Source: an uncultured Collinsella sp.
GTDB lineage: Bacteria > Actinomycetota > Coriobacteriia > Coriobacteriales > Coriobacteriaceae
Reading direction: 5' to 3'
NCBI GenBank assembly: GCA_902478995.1
Contig: CABSNF010000088.1
Location: 1-7,334 of the forward strand
DNA: 7,334 nucleotides
In this document: one piece after another, positions 1 to 6,518 of the stretch
Position numbering within the stretch: the first letter of the stretch is position 1
Layout: every line of letters starts with the position of its first letter
The notes under the pieces: model-generated
What the model saw: only the letters and a program-made list of their open reading frames with translations
Database searches by the model: none
What the model was told of the DNA's origin: nothing
Translations under genes and position numbers: made by a program

Positions 1-70
1 GCACAAAATGCGCAGCGAATGGGTGCATCTCCATACGCCTCTACAAAACCTGTACCTTTTTGCACAACAA

Positions 71-96
71 AAAAGCCGCTCTAACCAGCGGCTTTT
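71..96. terminator. Perfect 10-bp stem-loop, probable intrinsic terminator
   Basis: AAAAGCCGCT (71-80) and AGCGGCTTTT (87-96) form a perfect 10-bp stem around a 6-nt loop. Read on the minus strand, the stem is followed by TTTTTTGTTG; read on the plus strand, by TTTTCTTCT. It could therefore terminate a gene ending left of the window, back up the thrS terminator, or work in both directions. The minus-strand U-tract is the better one. Bases 1-70 show no gene or motif I can support. Confidence 0.65.
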
Positions 97-110
97 CTTC
101 TATAGACAAC

Positions 111-147
111 AAAAAAGGCGACCGCCCGCAAGGACGATCGCCTTTGT
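111..147 (-). terminator. Intrinsic terminator of thrS
   Basis: On the minus strand AAAGGCGA (145-138) pairs with TCGCCTTT (121-114). The stem continues inward with two mismatches to a small GC stem and tetraloop, and is followed by TTTTTTGTTGTC. It lies 20-odd bases after the thrS stop codon. The position, the GC-rich stem and the U-tract fit Rho-independent termination of thrS. Confidence 0.82.
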
Positions 148-167
148 AAATTCTTGTATTGTTTGTG

Positions 168-1931
168 CTAGGCGCGAGTCTTGATCTCCTCGAGCACCTT
201 GGCCACAAACTCATCAACGCCCATCTGAACGGTCTCGTTGGAGCGATCGCGGACGGAGATGTTGCCGGCCTCGACCTCCTTCTCGCCCAGGATGAGCATA
301 TAGGGCACGCGGTCGACGCTGCGGGCCTCGCGAATCTTGTAGCCGATCTTCTCGTCGCGGTCGTCGCAGACCACGCGGATGCCGGCCTCCTCCAGCTTGG
401 CGCACACCTCGTGGGCGTAGTCGCGGCTCTTCTCAGAGACGGGAAGCGCCTTCACCTGAACGGGAGCCAGCCAGGTGGGGAACTTGCCCGCAAAGTGCTC
501 AATCAGAATACCGATGAAGCGCTCGATGGAGCCAAAGCACACGCGGTGCAGCATAATGGGGCGCTTCTTGGTGCCGTCGGCGTCCACGTACTCCAGGTCA
601 AAGTTGAGCGGCATCTGGAAGTCGAGCTGTACGGTACCGCACTGCCAGGTACGGCCGAGCGAGTCCTCCAGGTGGAAGTCGATCTTGGGGCCGTAGAAGG
701 CGCCGTCGCCCTCGTTGACCTCGTAGTCCATGCCCAGCTTCTCCAGAGCGGTGCGCAGGCCCTCCTCGGCGCGAGCCCAGTCCTCGTCCGAACCCATGGA
801 GTCCTCGGGGCGGGTGGAAAGCTCAACGTGGTACTTAAAGCCAAACTTCTGGTACACGGAGTCGATGAGGTTGACCACGCCCACGATCTCGTCGGTCAGC
901 TGGTCGGGACGCACAAACAGGTGGGCGTCGTCCTGGTTAAAGCAGCGCACGCGGAACAGGCCGTGCAGGGCGCCGCGCAGCTCGTGGCGGTGCACCAGGC
1001 CAATCTCGCCGGCGCGGATGGGCAGCTCGCGATAGGAGTGCGGCTTGGAGGCGTACACCAGCACGCCGCCCGGGCAGTTCATGGGCTTAATGCAGTACTC
1101 TTCGTCGTCGATGACAGTGGAGTACATGTTGTCCTTGTAGTGGTCCCAGTGGCCCGAGGTCTTCCACAGCTGCTTGTTCATGATAAGCGGCGTGGAGATC
1201 TCCACGTAGCCGGCCTTGTGGTGGATCTCGCGCCAGTAGTCCAGCAGCGTGTTCTTAAGGATCATGCCGTTGGGCAGGAAGAACGGGAAGCCGGGGGCCT
1301 CGTCGCGCATCATAAAGAGGTCCATCTCGCGGCCAATCTTGCGGTGATCGCGCTTCTTGGCCTCCTCCAGCATGTGCATGTGCTCGTCGAGCTCTTCCTT
1401 GGTGGCAAAGGCGACACCGTTGATGCGGGTGAGCATCTTGTTGTCCTTGTCGCCCTTCCAGTAGGCGCCCGAGACGCCGGTGAGCTTAAAGGCCTTGAGC
1501 GCCTTGGTGTAGCAGATGTGGGGGCCGACGCACATGTCGACGTAGTCGCCCTGCTGGTAGAAGGTGATGCGAGCGTCGTCGTCCAGGTCGCCGATGTGCT
1601 CGACTTTGTACTTCTCGCCGCGCTCCTCCATAAGGGCGATGGCCTCGGCGCGGGGCTTCTCGTACACGGAGAACTTGAGGTTCTCCTTGACGATCTTTTT
1701 CATCTCGGCCTCGATCGCGGGGAAGTCGTCCTCGCTGATCTTGACGCCCTCGGGCAGGTCGACGTCGTAGTAGAAGCCGTTGTCGGTCGCGGGGCCGTAG
1801 GCAAAATCGGCCTCGGGATAGAGGCGCTTGATGGCCTGCGCCATGATGTGCGCGGCGGAGTGACGGATGACGTGCGTGACCTCGTCCTGCGGGAGCTCGG
1901 CCACCGAGCCGTCATTGTAGAGTGCCTTCAT
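168..1931 (-). CDS. thrS: Threonine--tRNA ligase (ThrRS), TGS-less form
   Basis: Class II aminoacyl-tRNA synthetase that charges tRNA(Thr) with threonine using ATP in the cytoplasm; 587 aa. The N2 editing domain comes first, with H24-x3-H28 and C134/H138 (DMCVGPH) matching the E. coli deacylation residues. The catalytic domain follows, with zinc ligands C286 (MNCPGG), H337 (DDAH) and H462 (MLHR), the motif 2 arginine R315, and motif 3 GSIERFIGIL. The anticodon-binding domain starts near FPTWLAPVQV (485-493). E. coli ThrRS (642 aa) has its editing histidine about 49 residues further in, so the N-terminal TGS domain is absent here. I chose the ATG at 1931 because GAGAGGAGAA lies just upstream. 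The reading frame stays open 37 codons further, but that stretch covers the -10 box and does not resemble a TGS domain. The gene appears monocistronic. Confidence 0.97.
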   Translation of the reverse strand: MKALYNDGSVAELPQDEVTHVIRHSAAHIMAQAIKRLYPEADFAYGPATDNGFYYDVDLPEGVKISEDDFPAIEAEMKKIVKENLKFSVYEKPRAEAIALMEERGEKYKVEHIGDLDDDARITFYQQGDYVDMCVGPHICYTKALKAFKLTGVSGAYWKGDKDNKMLTRINGVAFATKEELDEHMHMLEEAKKRDHRKIGREMDLFMMRDEAPGFPFFLPNGMILKNTLLDYWREIHHKAGYVEISTPLIMNKQLWKTSGHWDHYKDNMYSTVIDDEEYCIKPMNCPGGVLVYASKPHSYRELPIRAGEIGLVHRHELRGALHGLFRVRCFNQDDAHLFVRPDQLTDEIVGVVNLIDSVYQKFGFKYHVELSTRPEDSMGSDEDWARAEEGLRTALEKLGMDYEVNEGDGAFYGPKIDFHLEDSLGRTWQCGTVQLDFQMPLNFDLEYVDADGTKKRPIMLHRVCFGSIERFIGILIEHFAGKFPTWLAPVQVKALPVSEKSRDYAHEVCAKLEEAGIRVVCDDRDEKIGYKIREARSVDRVPYMLILGEKEVEAGNISVRDRSNETVQMGVDEFVAKVLEEIKTRA

Positions 1932-1958
1932 GGGTATGTTTTCTCCTCTCGGATGCCT

Positions 1959-2001
1959 GATGCAAGTGCGCGCGATGCGCTCGGCGTTTTTGACTTGCAT
2001 C
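1959..2001 (-). promoter_or_regulatory. 9-bp inverted repeat over the thrS transcription start
   Basis: On the minus strand GATGCAAGT (2001-1993) begins immediately after the -10 box and is matched perfectly by ACTTGCATC (1967-1959), with 25 nt between. The spacer contains a further self-complementary GCGC-rich piece. If transcription starts near 1995, most of the first arm is DNA only, which favours a protein operator. With a start nearer 2000 it would be a 5'-leader hairpin. Either could control thrS; no function can be shown from sequence. Confidence 0.45.
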
Positions 2002-2029
2002 ATTATAGGCAGGTTGCCTTGGTATACAA
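2002..2029 (-). promoter_or_regulatory. Sigma-70-type promoter of thrS
   Basis: On the minus strand TTGTAT (2029-2024) is followed after 16 bp by a consensus TATAAT (2007-2002). Transcription would start near 1995, giving a leader of about 65 nt before the thrS ATG. No T-box motif is visible, and the leader is too short for a T-box riboswitch. Confidence 0.7.
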
Positions 2030-2030
2030 G

Positions 2031-2061
2031 CGCCCGCCGCACCTTAATGGCACGGCGGGCG
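2031..2061 (-). terminator. Strong hairpin downstream of the zinc-ribbon gene
   Basis: As minus-strand RNA, CGCCCGCCGUGCC (2061-2049) pairs along its whole length with GGUGCGGCGGGCG (2043-2031), counting two adjacent G-U pairs, around the loop AUUAA: a 13-bp stem. On the plus strand the two wobbles become mismatches. The following minus-strand bases (CTTGTAT) are a poor U-tract and contain the thrS -35 box. Likely the end of the zinc-ribbon transcript and a shield for the thrS promoter, though termination efficiency is uncertain. Confidence 0.55.
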
Positions 2062-2168
2062 ATTTTCTACGCATGCTTCATCGTGTAAGGGCGGGATGTG
2101 GGGCGCGCGTCTGCCTTTCGCATGATGCGCGGTGCCCGTGGCTTGCGGCCGGCCCGGCGATGGATGCG

Positions 2169-2600
2169 TTACTGGATGCGAGTTCGGCAGTAGGGGCAGA
2201 CCTTCCAGTGCGCGTCGAGCGGGCGATGGCAGCTGGGGCACACGTTGCGAACCTGGGTATCGCACACCGGGCAGACGACAAAGTCCTTCTCGATGGGAGC
2301 GCCGCACTGCGGGCAGGTGCCGTACTGGGCAAGCTGGCGCTCACGCAGGGCCATGTCCAGCTCCTGCTCCTCGCGGTCGGCCGCGTAGGAATGCGGGCGC
2401 AGGACCAGGTAGGCGATGAGGCCCACGAACGGGATGAGGGCGATGATGCCCCATGCCACGTAGGCGCTGGCGCCGCGGCGGCGAGCGTCGATGAACACAT
2501 AGACGACCGACAGCACATACAGGGCGATGATAAAGCCCACGAAGGCATAGATGACGCCCATAAGCTGCGGTGACATGAGCTCGTTGATGTATTTGGACAT
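2169..2600 (-). CDS. Two-helix membrane protein with C-terminal double zinc ribbon
   Basis: 143 aa, function unknown. Two hydrophobic segments (about residues 13-37 and 46-67) flank a short basic loop (DARRRG). This part resembles the PLDc_N-type two-helix domain, with the pattern W-x-(hydrophobic)-P-x-x-G-x-x-x-Y. A charged linker (about 71-92) leads to four CxxC pairs: C96/C99, C110/C113, C121/C124 and C135/C138. These form two tandem zinc ribbons (DZR-like) that would lie on one side of the membrane, probably cytoplasmic given the positive loop and charged linker. The start is set by the ATG at 2600, preceded by GAAAGGT at 8-nt spacing. It is transcribed toward thrS but separated from it by a hairpin and a promoter, so it is probably its own unit. 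Upstream, across the repeat array, lies the divergent redox operon. A regulatory or scaffold role is conceivable, but nothing in the sequence establishes one. Confidence 0.87.
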   Translation of the reverse strand: MSKYINELMSPQLMGVIYAFVGFIIALYVLSVVYVFIDARRRGASAYVAWGIIALIPFVGLIAYLVLRPHSYAADREEQELDMALRERQLAQYGTCPQCGAPIEKDFVVCPVCDTQVRNVCPSCHRPLDAHWKVCPYCRTRIQ

Positions 2601-2701
2601 TGAGGTGTACCTTTCGGAATATTTACAGTCCGGTCAAGTTTACCACGGGGTTTGTTTATATGGGACTACGGTTGCAAGCGGGGCCGATGCGGACACAAAC
2701 A

Positions 2702-3077
2702 TCTCAATCTGTAACAGGTGGAGGCGGAATCCGGGTCTAGATGTTACAGATCGAGACACAGGGGTCCCTCCCCGACTTCAATCTCAATCTGTAACATCTT
2801 GGGCCCAAAACCCTTCTTACTGTTACAGATCGAGACGAACGGTGAGCCCTCCGTTAAATATCTCAATCTGTAACAACAACTCGGCAAAAACAGGTCTAAC
2901 TGTTACAGATTTAGACATTCGAAATCGACTGATTGGTTCATCTAAATCTGTAACATCTAGACCCCAAAACGGTCCCTAGATGTTACAGATCGAGACAGAA
3001 GAATCTCTCCCCGGCTTCAATCTCGATCTGTAACAACTTGGGCTCCAAAACCCCTCTTACTGTTACAGATCGAGACA
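2702..3077. repeat. Array of ten alternating inverted 15-17 nt motifs on a 40-bp pitch
   Basis: The motif TGTTACAGATYGAGAYA occurs ten times and switches strand at every step. Plus-strand copies start at 2742, 2821, 2901, 2981 and 3061. Reverse copies (TCTCAATCTGTAACA) start at 2702, 2782, 2861, 2941 and 3021. Successive starts are 40 bp apart, except one step of 39. Spacers are 24-25 nt and mostly differ from one another. Each reverse/forward pair can form a hairpin or cruciform with a 15-bp stem. Four of the five loops within such pairs carry a central CAAAAC or CAAAAAC. It is not a CRISPR array: repeats are too short, alternate in orientation, and no cas gene is present. The nearest known layout is a BIME, an array of REP-type palindromic units in alternating orientation, but these arms are not themselves palindromes. 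Possible roles are an RNA-structure or termination element, a multi-site protein-binding array, or a mobile small repeat. The family identity is unknown to me. Confidence 0.95.
2737..3077 (+). repeat. About 100-bp segment duplicated inside the array (offset 239-240 bp)
   Basis: Bases 2737-2837 and 2976-3077 are close copies, including their spacers. Shared landmarks are CTAGA before the first motif, CTCCCCGRCTTCAA before the next reverse motif, and a spacer with TTGGG, CCAAAAC and CTTAC. The one-base difference in offset comes from the single 24-nt spacer (GGGCCC versus GGGCTCC). The array therefore grew at least partly by duplication of a multi-unit block. Confidence 0.85.
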
Positions 3078-3212
3078 AACCTCCGGCACCGGGATCAGCA
3101 GACAAAGACGTCGACGTTACTGAGCCTCCCCTTGCCTGCCGTTGGCGGGTGTTGCGGGGCTGTTCGCCGCATTGCCGCTGCACTGGGGACGTGCAGACCG
3201 TTGGATTGTTTT

Positions 3213-3227
3213 TTGACAGCCTGTCAA
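3213..3227. promoter_or_regulatory. TTGACA-GCC-TGTCAA palindrome upstream of the redox operon
   Basis: A perfect 6-3-6 inverted repeat ends 17 bp before the GTG start at 3245. It would suit a dimeric repressor or activator. The left half is also a consensus -35 hexamer, but there is no -10 at the right distance before the ribosome site, so it is more likely an operator than the promoter itself. A 15-bp palindrome can also arise by chance. Confidence 0.35.
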
Positions 3228-3244
3228 CTTGTCTGGGAGGCACC

Positions 3245-4702
3245 GTGGCAGAAACGTTTGATATCGCAATTGTGGGCGCGGGCATTACCGGGTGCGCCAT
3301 CGCGCGGCAGCTCGCGCGCTATGACCTATCCATTTGCGTGGTCGAGGCAGCAAACGATATCGCGCTGGGGGCTTCGAAGGCCAACGGCGGCCTGGTGCAT
3401 GCAGGCTACGATCCGGCGCCGGACACGGTAAAGGCGCAGGTCAACGCCCGTGGTTGCAAGCTATATGGCACGTGGTCCCAGGAGCTAGGCTTTTTGTTTT
3501 GCCGCACCGGGTCGATGGTGCTGGGGTTTAACGACGAAGACCGCGCGCACCTGAAGAAGCTGCGCCAGAATGGCCTGGCAAACGGCGTGCCCGAGCTGGC
3601 GATTATTGGAGCGGACCATATCCACGAACTGGAACCGCGCGCAAGCGCCCAGGCCACGTGCGCGCTATGGTGCCCTTCGACCGGTTACGTTGACCCGTTT
3701 GAAGTAGCCATCGCTGCGCTGGAAAATGCGGTTGCCAACGGCGTGACATTTATGCGATCTGCGCCAGTGGAGGCAATTGAAGTTGCCGGCTCAGATGACG
3801 AAACCGCGCGCTTTACGCTGGCAACGCCCGCCGGCGACGTGCGCTGTCGCTATCTGATCAACGCCGCGGGCAACGGAGCCGCGAACATCTCGCATATGGC
3901 CGGCGCCGAGGAGTTCCAGATGGTCTGGCGCCAGGGAAACATTGCGGTTCTGGACAAGGAACCGCGTGCGCTGATGCCACTCTACCCGGTGCCGACGCCG
4001 ATATCGAAGGGCGTCATCGTCACGGGTACCGTGCATGGCAACACCGTGATTACCGCGACCGCCGCCGTGCGCGAGCCGGGCGACACGCAGACCTATGCGG
4101 GCGATGTCAACGCGCTCCTGACCGGTGCGCGCAAGCTGGTGCCCGACCTGGACACGCGCCGCGTGGTGCGCGCATTTGCCGGCGGTCGTCCGGTCATTCA
4201 GGGTACGAACGACTTTTTTATTGGGCAGTCAGCCGTGGTGCCGGGGCTGTTCCAGGCGGCAGGTATTCAGTCGCCGGGCGTGGCGAGCGCCCCGGCCATT
4301 GCCGCGCGCATGGAGCACGTGATGCGCGATGCTGGCGTTAAGCTGAACGAAAGGGCTGACTGGAACCCGATTCGCCGCGCACCGGACGACTTTGACCGTG
4401 CGCCGCTCGCGCACAAAGAGGAATTGATTGAGTCCGATCCCGCGTGGAGGCAGATCGTCTGCCGCTGCGAGACGGTGCCCGAGGCCGAGATCGTTGCCGC
4501 AATCCGACGCCAGCCGGGGGCGGTTTCGGTCGAGGGCGTCAAGCGCCGCTGCCGTGCCGGCATGGGTCGGTGCCAGAGCGGCTTTTGCCAGAGCCGTGTG
4601 GTGGCGATTCTTGCCCGAGAGCTGGACTGCGACCCCAGCGAGGTGCTATTGGAGGATGCCGGATCTTGGTTGGTCGAGGGACCTCTGAAGGGGGTGCGCT
4701 AG
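3245..4702 (+). CDS. GlpA-like FAD-dependent oxidoreductase with C-terminal BFD [2Fe-2S] domain
   Basis: 485 aa, DAO superfamily (glycerol-3-phosphate dehydrogenase / L-2-hydroxyglutarate oxidase relatives), likely oxidising a hydroxylated carbon substrate with FAD. The dinucleotide fold is at the N-terminus (GAGITGCAIA), followed by ASKANGGLVHAGYD, typical of the family near the flavin. The C-terminal BFD-like domain has C406-x-C408 and C443-x4-C448 (CQSGFC) as likely cluster ligands, with an extra C436. I chose GTG at 3245: GGGAGG lies 4 nt before it, and the FAD motif starts within ten residues. The frame is open 69 codons further upstream, but that part crosses the repeat array and is not protein-like for this family. 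It is the first gene of a three-gene operon; the next start lies 1 nt beyond its stop. The C-terminal domain matches that of GlpA, but the substrate is not certain, so I give no symbol. Confidence 0.92.
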   Translation: MAETFDIAIVGAGITGCAIARQLARYDLSICVVEAANDIALGASKANGGLVHAGYDPAPDTVKAQVNARGCKLYGTWSQELGFLFCRTGSMVLGFNDEDRAHLKKLRQNGLANGVPELAIIGADHIHELEPRASAQATCALWCPSTGYVDPFEVAIAALENAVANGVTFMRSAPVEAIEVAGSDDETARFTLATPAGDVRCRYLINAAGNGAANISHMAGAEEFQMVWRQGNIAVLDKEPRALMPLYPVPTPISKGVIVTGTVHGNTVITATAAVREPGDTQTYAGDVNALLTGARKLVPDLDTRRVVRAFAGGRPVIQGTNDFFIGQSAVVPGLFQAAGIQSPGVASAPAIAARMEHVMRDAGVKLNERADWNPIRRAPDDFDRAPLAHKEELIESDPAWRQIVCRCETVPEAEIVAAIRRQPGAVSVEGVKRRCRAGMGRCQSGFCQSRVVAILARELDCDPSEVLLEDAGSWLVEGPLKGVR

Positions 4703-4703
4703 G

Positions 4704-6104
4704 ATGGCGACGTTTGATATGCGCGACGAACGCGCGGAGGCCGGAACTGTAGCGTCGGTGTCGACGCAGGCCTTCGACGTGGTCGTTGTCGGAGGCGGCC
4801 CCGCCGGCATGGCAGCCGCGCTTGCCGCGCACAAGGCCGGCGCGCACGTGGCCATCGTGGAGCGTGAACAGCATCTGGGAGGAATCCTCCGTCAGTGCAT
4901 TCACCCCGGTTTTGGCCTGTCGCACTTTAAGCAGGAGCTCACTGGTCCCGAGTACGCGCAGCGCTTTATCGACCAGGTGCGCGCGACCGACATTGCGCTG
5001 TTCTTGGACAGCATGGTGCTTGGGATCGACTCGTGCGAGGGCGCGAGCGCGGGCGACCCGGGCACGAGCGAGGCCGTGGGAACTACCGCGGTCCACACCG
5101 TCACGCTCATGAGCCCCACCGGCATGCTGCAACTCACTGGACGGGCGGTCGTCCTTGCCATGGGCTGCCGCGAGCGCACCCGCAGCGAGATCAAGATTCC
5201 CGGTAGCCGCCCCGCCGGCGTGTTTACGGCGGGTCTGGCGCAGCGATACATCAATATCGAAAACCTCAAGCCCGGCTCGCGTGCCGTCATCTTGGGCTCG
5301 GGTGACATCGGGCTAATCATGGCGCGCCGCTGCACGCTCGAGGGGATTTCCGTCGAGGGCGTGTACGAGCTCATGCCGTACGCCAACGGCCTGCGCCGCA
5401 ATGTGAAGAACTGCCTGGACGACTTTGGCATTCCGCTGCACCTGTCCACCACCGTCACGCGCGTGATCGGGCACGACCGCGTGGAGGCCGTCGAGGTGAG
5501 CCAGGTCGACGATCATCTGGCACCCATTCCGGGGACCGAGCGCGTTGTTCCGTGCGACACGCTGCTGCTTTCGGTGGGCCTGATTCCTGAGAACGAGCTT
5601 TCGGTTGCCGCAGGCGTGGAGCTTGACCCGCGCACGCGCGGCGCCGTAGTGGACCAGAATCTGCAGACGGGCGTGCCGGGTATCTTTGCCTGTGGCAACG
5701 TGCTGCACGTGCACGACCTGGCCGACAACGTGACGACCGAGTCCGAGCGCGCCGGTGCGGCTGCGGCGGCGAGGGCGCTGGCTGGCAGCGCGAATGTCGA
5801 GCACGGTACTGCGAGCACGGGCTGCGAGCTCACGGTCTCCCCCGCCGGCATCGCAGGCTACGCGCTGCCGGGACGCATTACGGCTGTGGCACTCACCAAG
5901 CTCAACTTCCGCGTACGCCGTCCGGTCGACGCCGCCCGCGTGCGCATTCTCGCTGGCGGCGAGGAATTGTTCGCAGGCAAGGTCTGTGCATTTAAGCCGA
6001 GCGTCATGGAAAGCTTCCCGGTGCCGGCAAAGGTGGTTCAGCGCGCACTCGACCTAGGTGCTAGCGAGATTGTCCTGTCCGTCGACCCCGTTGAGGAGGT
6101 GTAA
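4704..6104 (+). CDS. FAD/NAD(P)-dependent pyridine nucleotide-disulphide-type oxidoreductase
   Basis: 466 aa, with two Rossmann folds. The FAD motif is GGGPAGMAAAL (30-40) and the second dinucleotide site is VILGSGDIG (195-203). GIFACGN (C330) lies near the C-terminal FAD contact. The segment GGILRQCIHPGFG with C65, then LTGPEYAQRF, is typical of the oxidoreductase paired with a GlpA-like protein and a DUF1667 protein. No CxxxxC redox disulphide is present, so it is not a classical disulphide reductase. It probably receives electrons from the [2Fe-2S] partner and passes them to NAD(P) or another carrier. The N-terminal 20 residues are extra to the fold and variable; AAGGGGG ahead of the ATG supports the start at 4704. 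The gap to the previous stop is 1 nt, which suggests translational coupling. It ends in GAGGAGG, which serves the next gene. GlpB-like in role by context only. Confidence 0.92.
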   Translation: MATFDMRDERAEAGTVASVSTQAFDVVVVGGGPAGMAAALAAHKAGAHVAIVEREQHLGGILRQCIHPGFGLSHFKQELTGPEYAQRFIDQVRATDIALFLDSMVLGIDSCEGASAGDPGTSEAVGTTAVHTVTLMSPTGMLQLTGRAVVLAMGCRERTRSEIKIPGSRPAGVFTAGLAQRYINIENLKPGSRAVILGSGDIGLIMARRCTLEGISVEGVYELMPYANGLRRNVKNCLDDFGIPLHLSTTVTRVIGHDRVEAVEVSQVDDHLAPIPGTERVVPCDTLLLSVGLIPENELSVAAGVELDPRTRGAVVDQNLQTGVPGIFACGNVLHVHDLADNVTTESERAGAAAAARALAGSANVEHGTASTGCELTVSPAGIAGYALPGRITAVALTKLNFRVRRPVDAARVRILAGGEELFAGKVCAFKPSVMESFPVPAKVVQRALDLGASEIVLSVDPVEEV

Positions 6105-6108
6105 GGCC

Positions 6109-6507
6109 ATGAGCACGAATGCGACCGAGACATTACAGTTCAACTGCACCACCTGCCCATCCGAGTGTCTCCTGACCGTAGAGGTGGAGCGCGATACCAA
6201 CGGTGCCGTGGCAGCGGTGCGCTCCGTGACCGGAAACAACTGCCCACGCGGTGATAAATTCGCGCATCAGGAACTCACCTGCCCCATGCGCGTGCTCACC
6301 ACCACCGTAGCGGTATCCGGCGGCGACGAGGCGCTGCTGCCCGTGCGCACGGCCGAAGCCATTCCGCTGGCGCTCCACGCCCAAGCCATGAACCTCATCC
6401 GCACCCTGGTCGTCGAAGCCCCCATCCGCATGGGCGACGTCGTGCTCCCCAACCTCCTCAACACGGGCATCGACCTAATCGCCAGCATGGATATTGACCC
6501 AACCTAA
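6109..6507 (+). CDS. DUF1667-family cysteine-rich protein
   Basis: 132 aa. Cysteines at C13, C16 and C20 (CTTCPSEC), C45 (NNCPRG) and C58 (TCPMRVLTTTV) form the conserved DUF1667 pattern and probably bind a metal or iron-sulfur cluster. The family is regularly encoded beside a GlpA-like FAD protein and an FAD/NAD oxidoreductase, and is thought to be a small subunit of that complex; its exact job is not established. The start at 6109 is fixed by GAGGAGG (6093-6099) inside the end of the preceding gene, 9 nt upstream, with a 4-nt gap between stop and start. There is no signal peptide or membrane helix, so it is cytoplasmic. It is the last gene of the operon. The C-terminal half (about 85-130) is a non-cysteine alpha/beta-looking part ending MDIDPT. 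Confidence 0.9.
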   Translation: MSTNATETLQFNCTTCPSECLLTVEVERDTNGAVAAVRSVTGNNCPRGDKFAHQELTCPMRVLTTTVAVSGGDEALLPVRTAEAIPLALHAQAMNLIRTLVVEAPIRMGDVVLPNLLNTGIDLIASMDIDPT

Positions 6508-6518
6508 GCAGCAAATTT

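Larger units (their letters stand above)
2601..3244. other. Divergent intergenic region with repeat array
   Basis: This is the 644-bp gap between the start codons of the zinc-ribbon gene and the redox operon. Bases 2601-2701 should hold the minus-strand promoter: TTGACC and TAAATA are present on that strand but are too close together to form a standard pair, so I do not call it. The repeat array fills 2702-3077. Bases 3078-3212 are GC-rich, with a small 6-bp hairpin (3135-3149) and no recognisable gene or riboswitch. Open frames running through the gap have no family-like sequence and are set by the repeats. Confidence 0.7.

Noticed and set aside
1932..2000. T-box riboswitch ahead of thrS
   Set aside because: The leader is only about 65 nt from the predicted start, and no T-box consensus is present on the minus strand.
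1932..2042. 37-residue N-terminal extension of ThrRS
   Set aside because: It covers the -10 box and inverted repeat, does not resemble a TGS domain, and the ATG at 1931 has a good ribosome site.
159..2573. An 804-codon plus-strand open frame across thrS and the zinc-ribbon gene
   Set aside because: It is antisense to two well-supported genes. Its translation is low-complexity (rich in A, V, H, L, D and G), as expected opposite GC-rich coding DNA, with no family motif.
2551..2979. 142-aa open frame running into the array
   Set aside because: It begins inside the antisense of the zinc-ribbon gene, and its residues (repeated SICN and VTD pieces) simply reflect the DNA repeats.
2702..3077. CRISPR array
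   Set aside because: Repeats are only 15-17 nt and alternate orientation, spacers are partly duplicated, and there is no leader or cas gene.
3114..3123. Possible eleventh degenerate array motif (CGTTACTGAG)
   Set aside because: Wrong position and orientation for the 40-bp pitch, and only a partial match; likely chance.
3038..3244. 69-residue upstream extension of the GlpA-like protein
   Set aside because: It reads through the array and GC-rich leader. The FAD motif expected at the N-terminus follows directly after the GTG at 3245.
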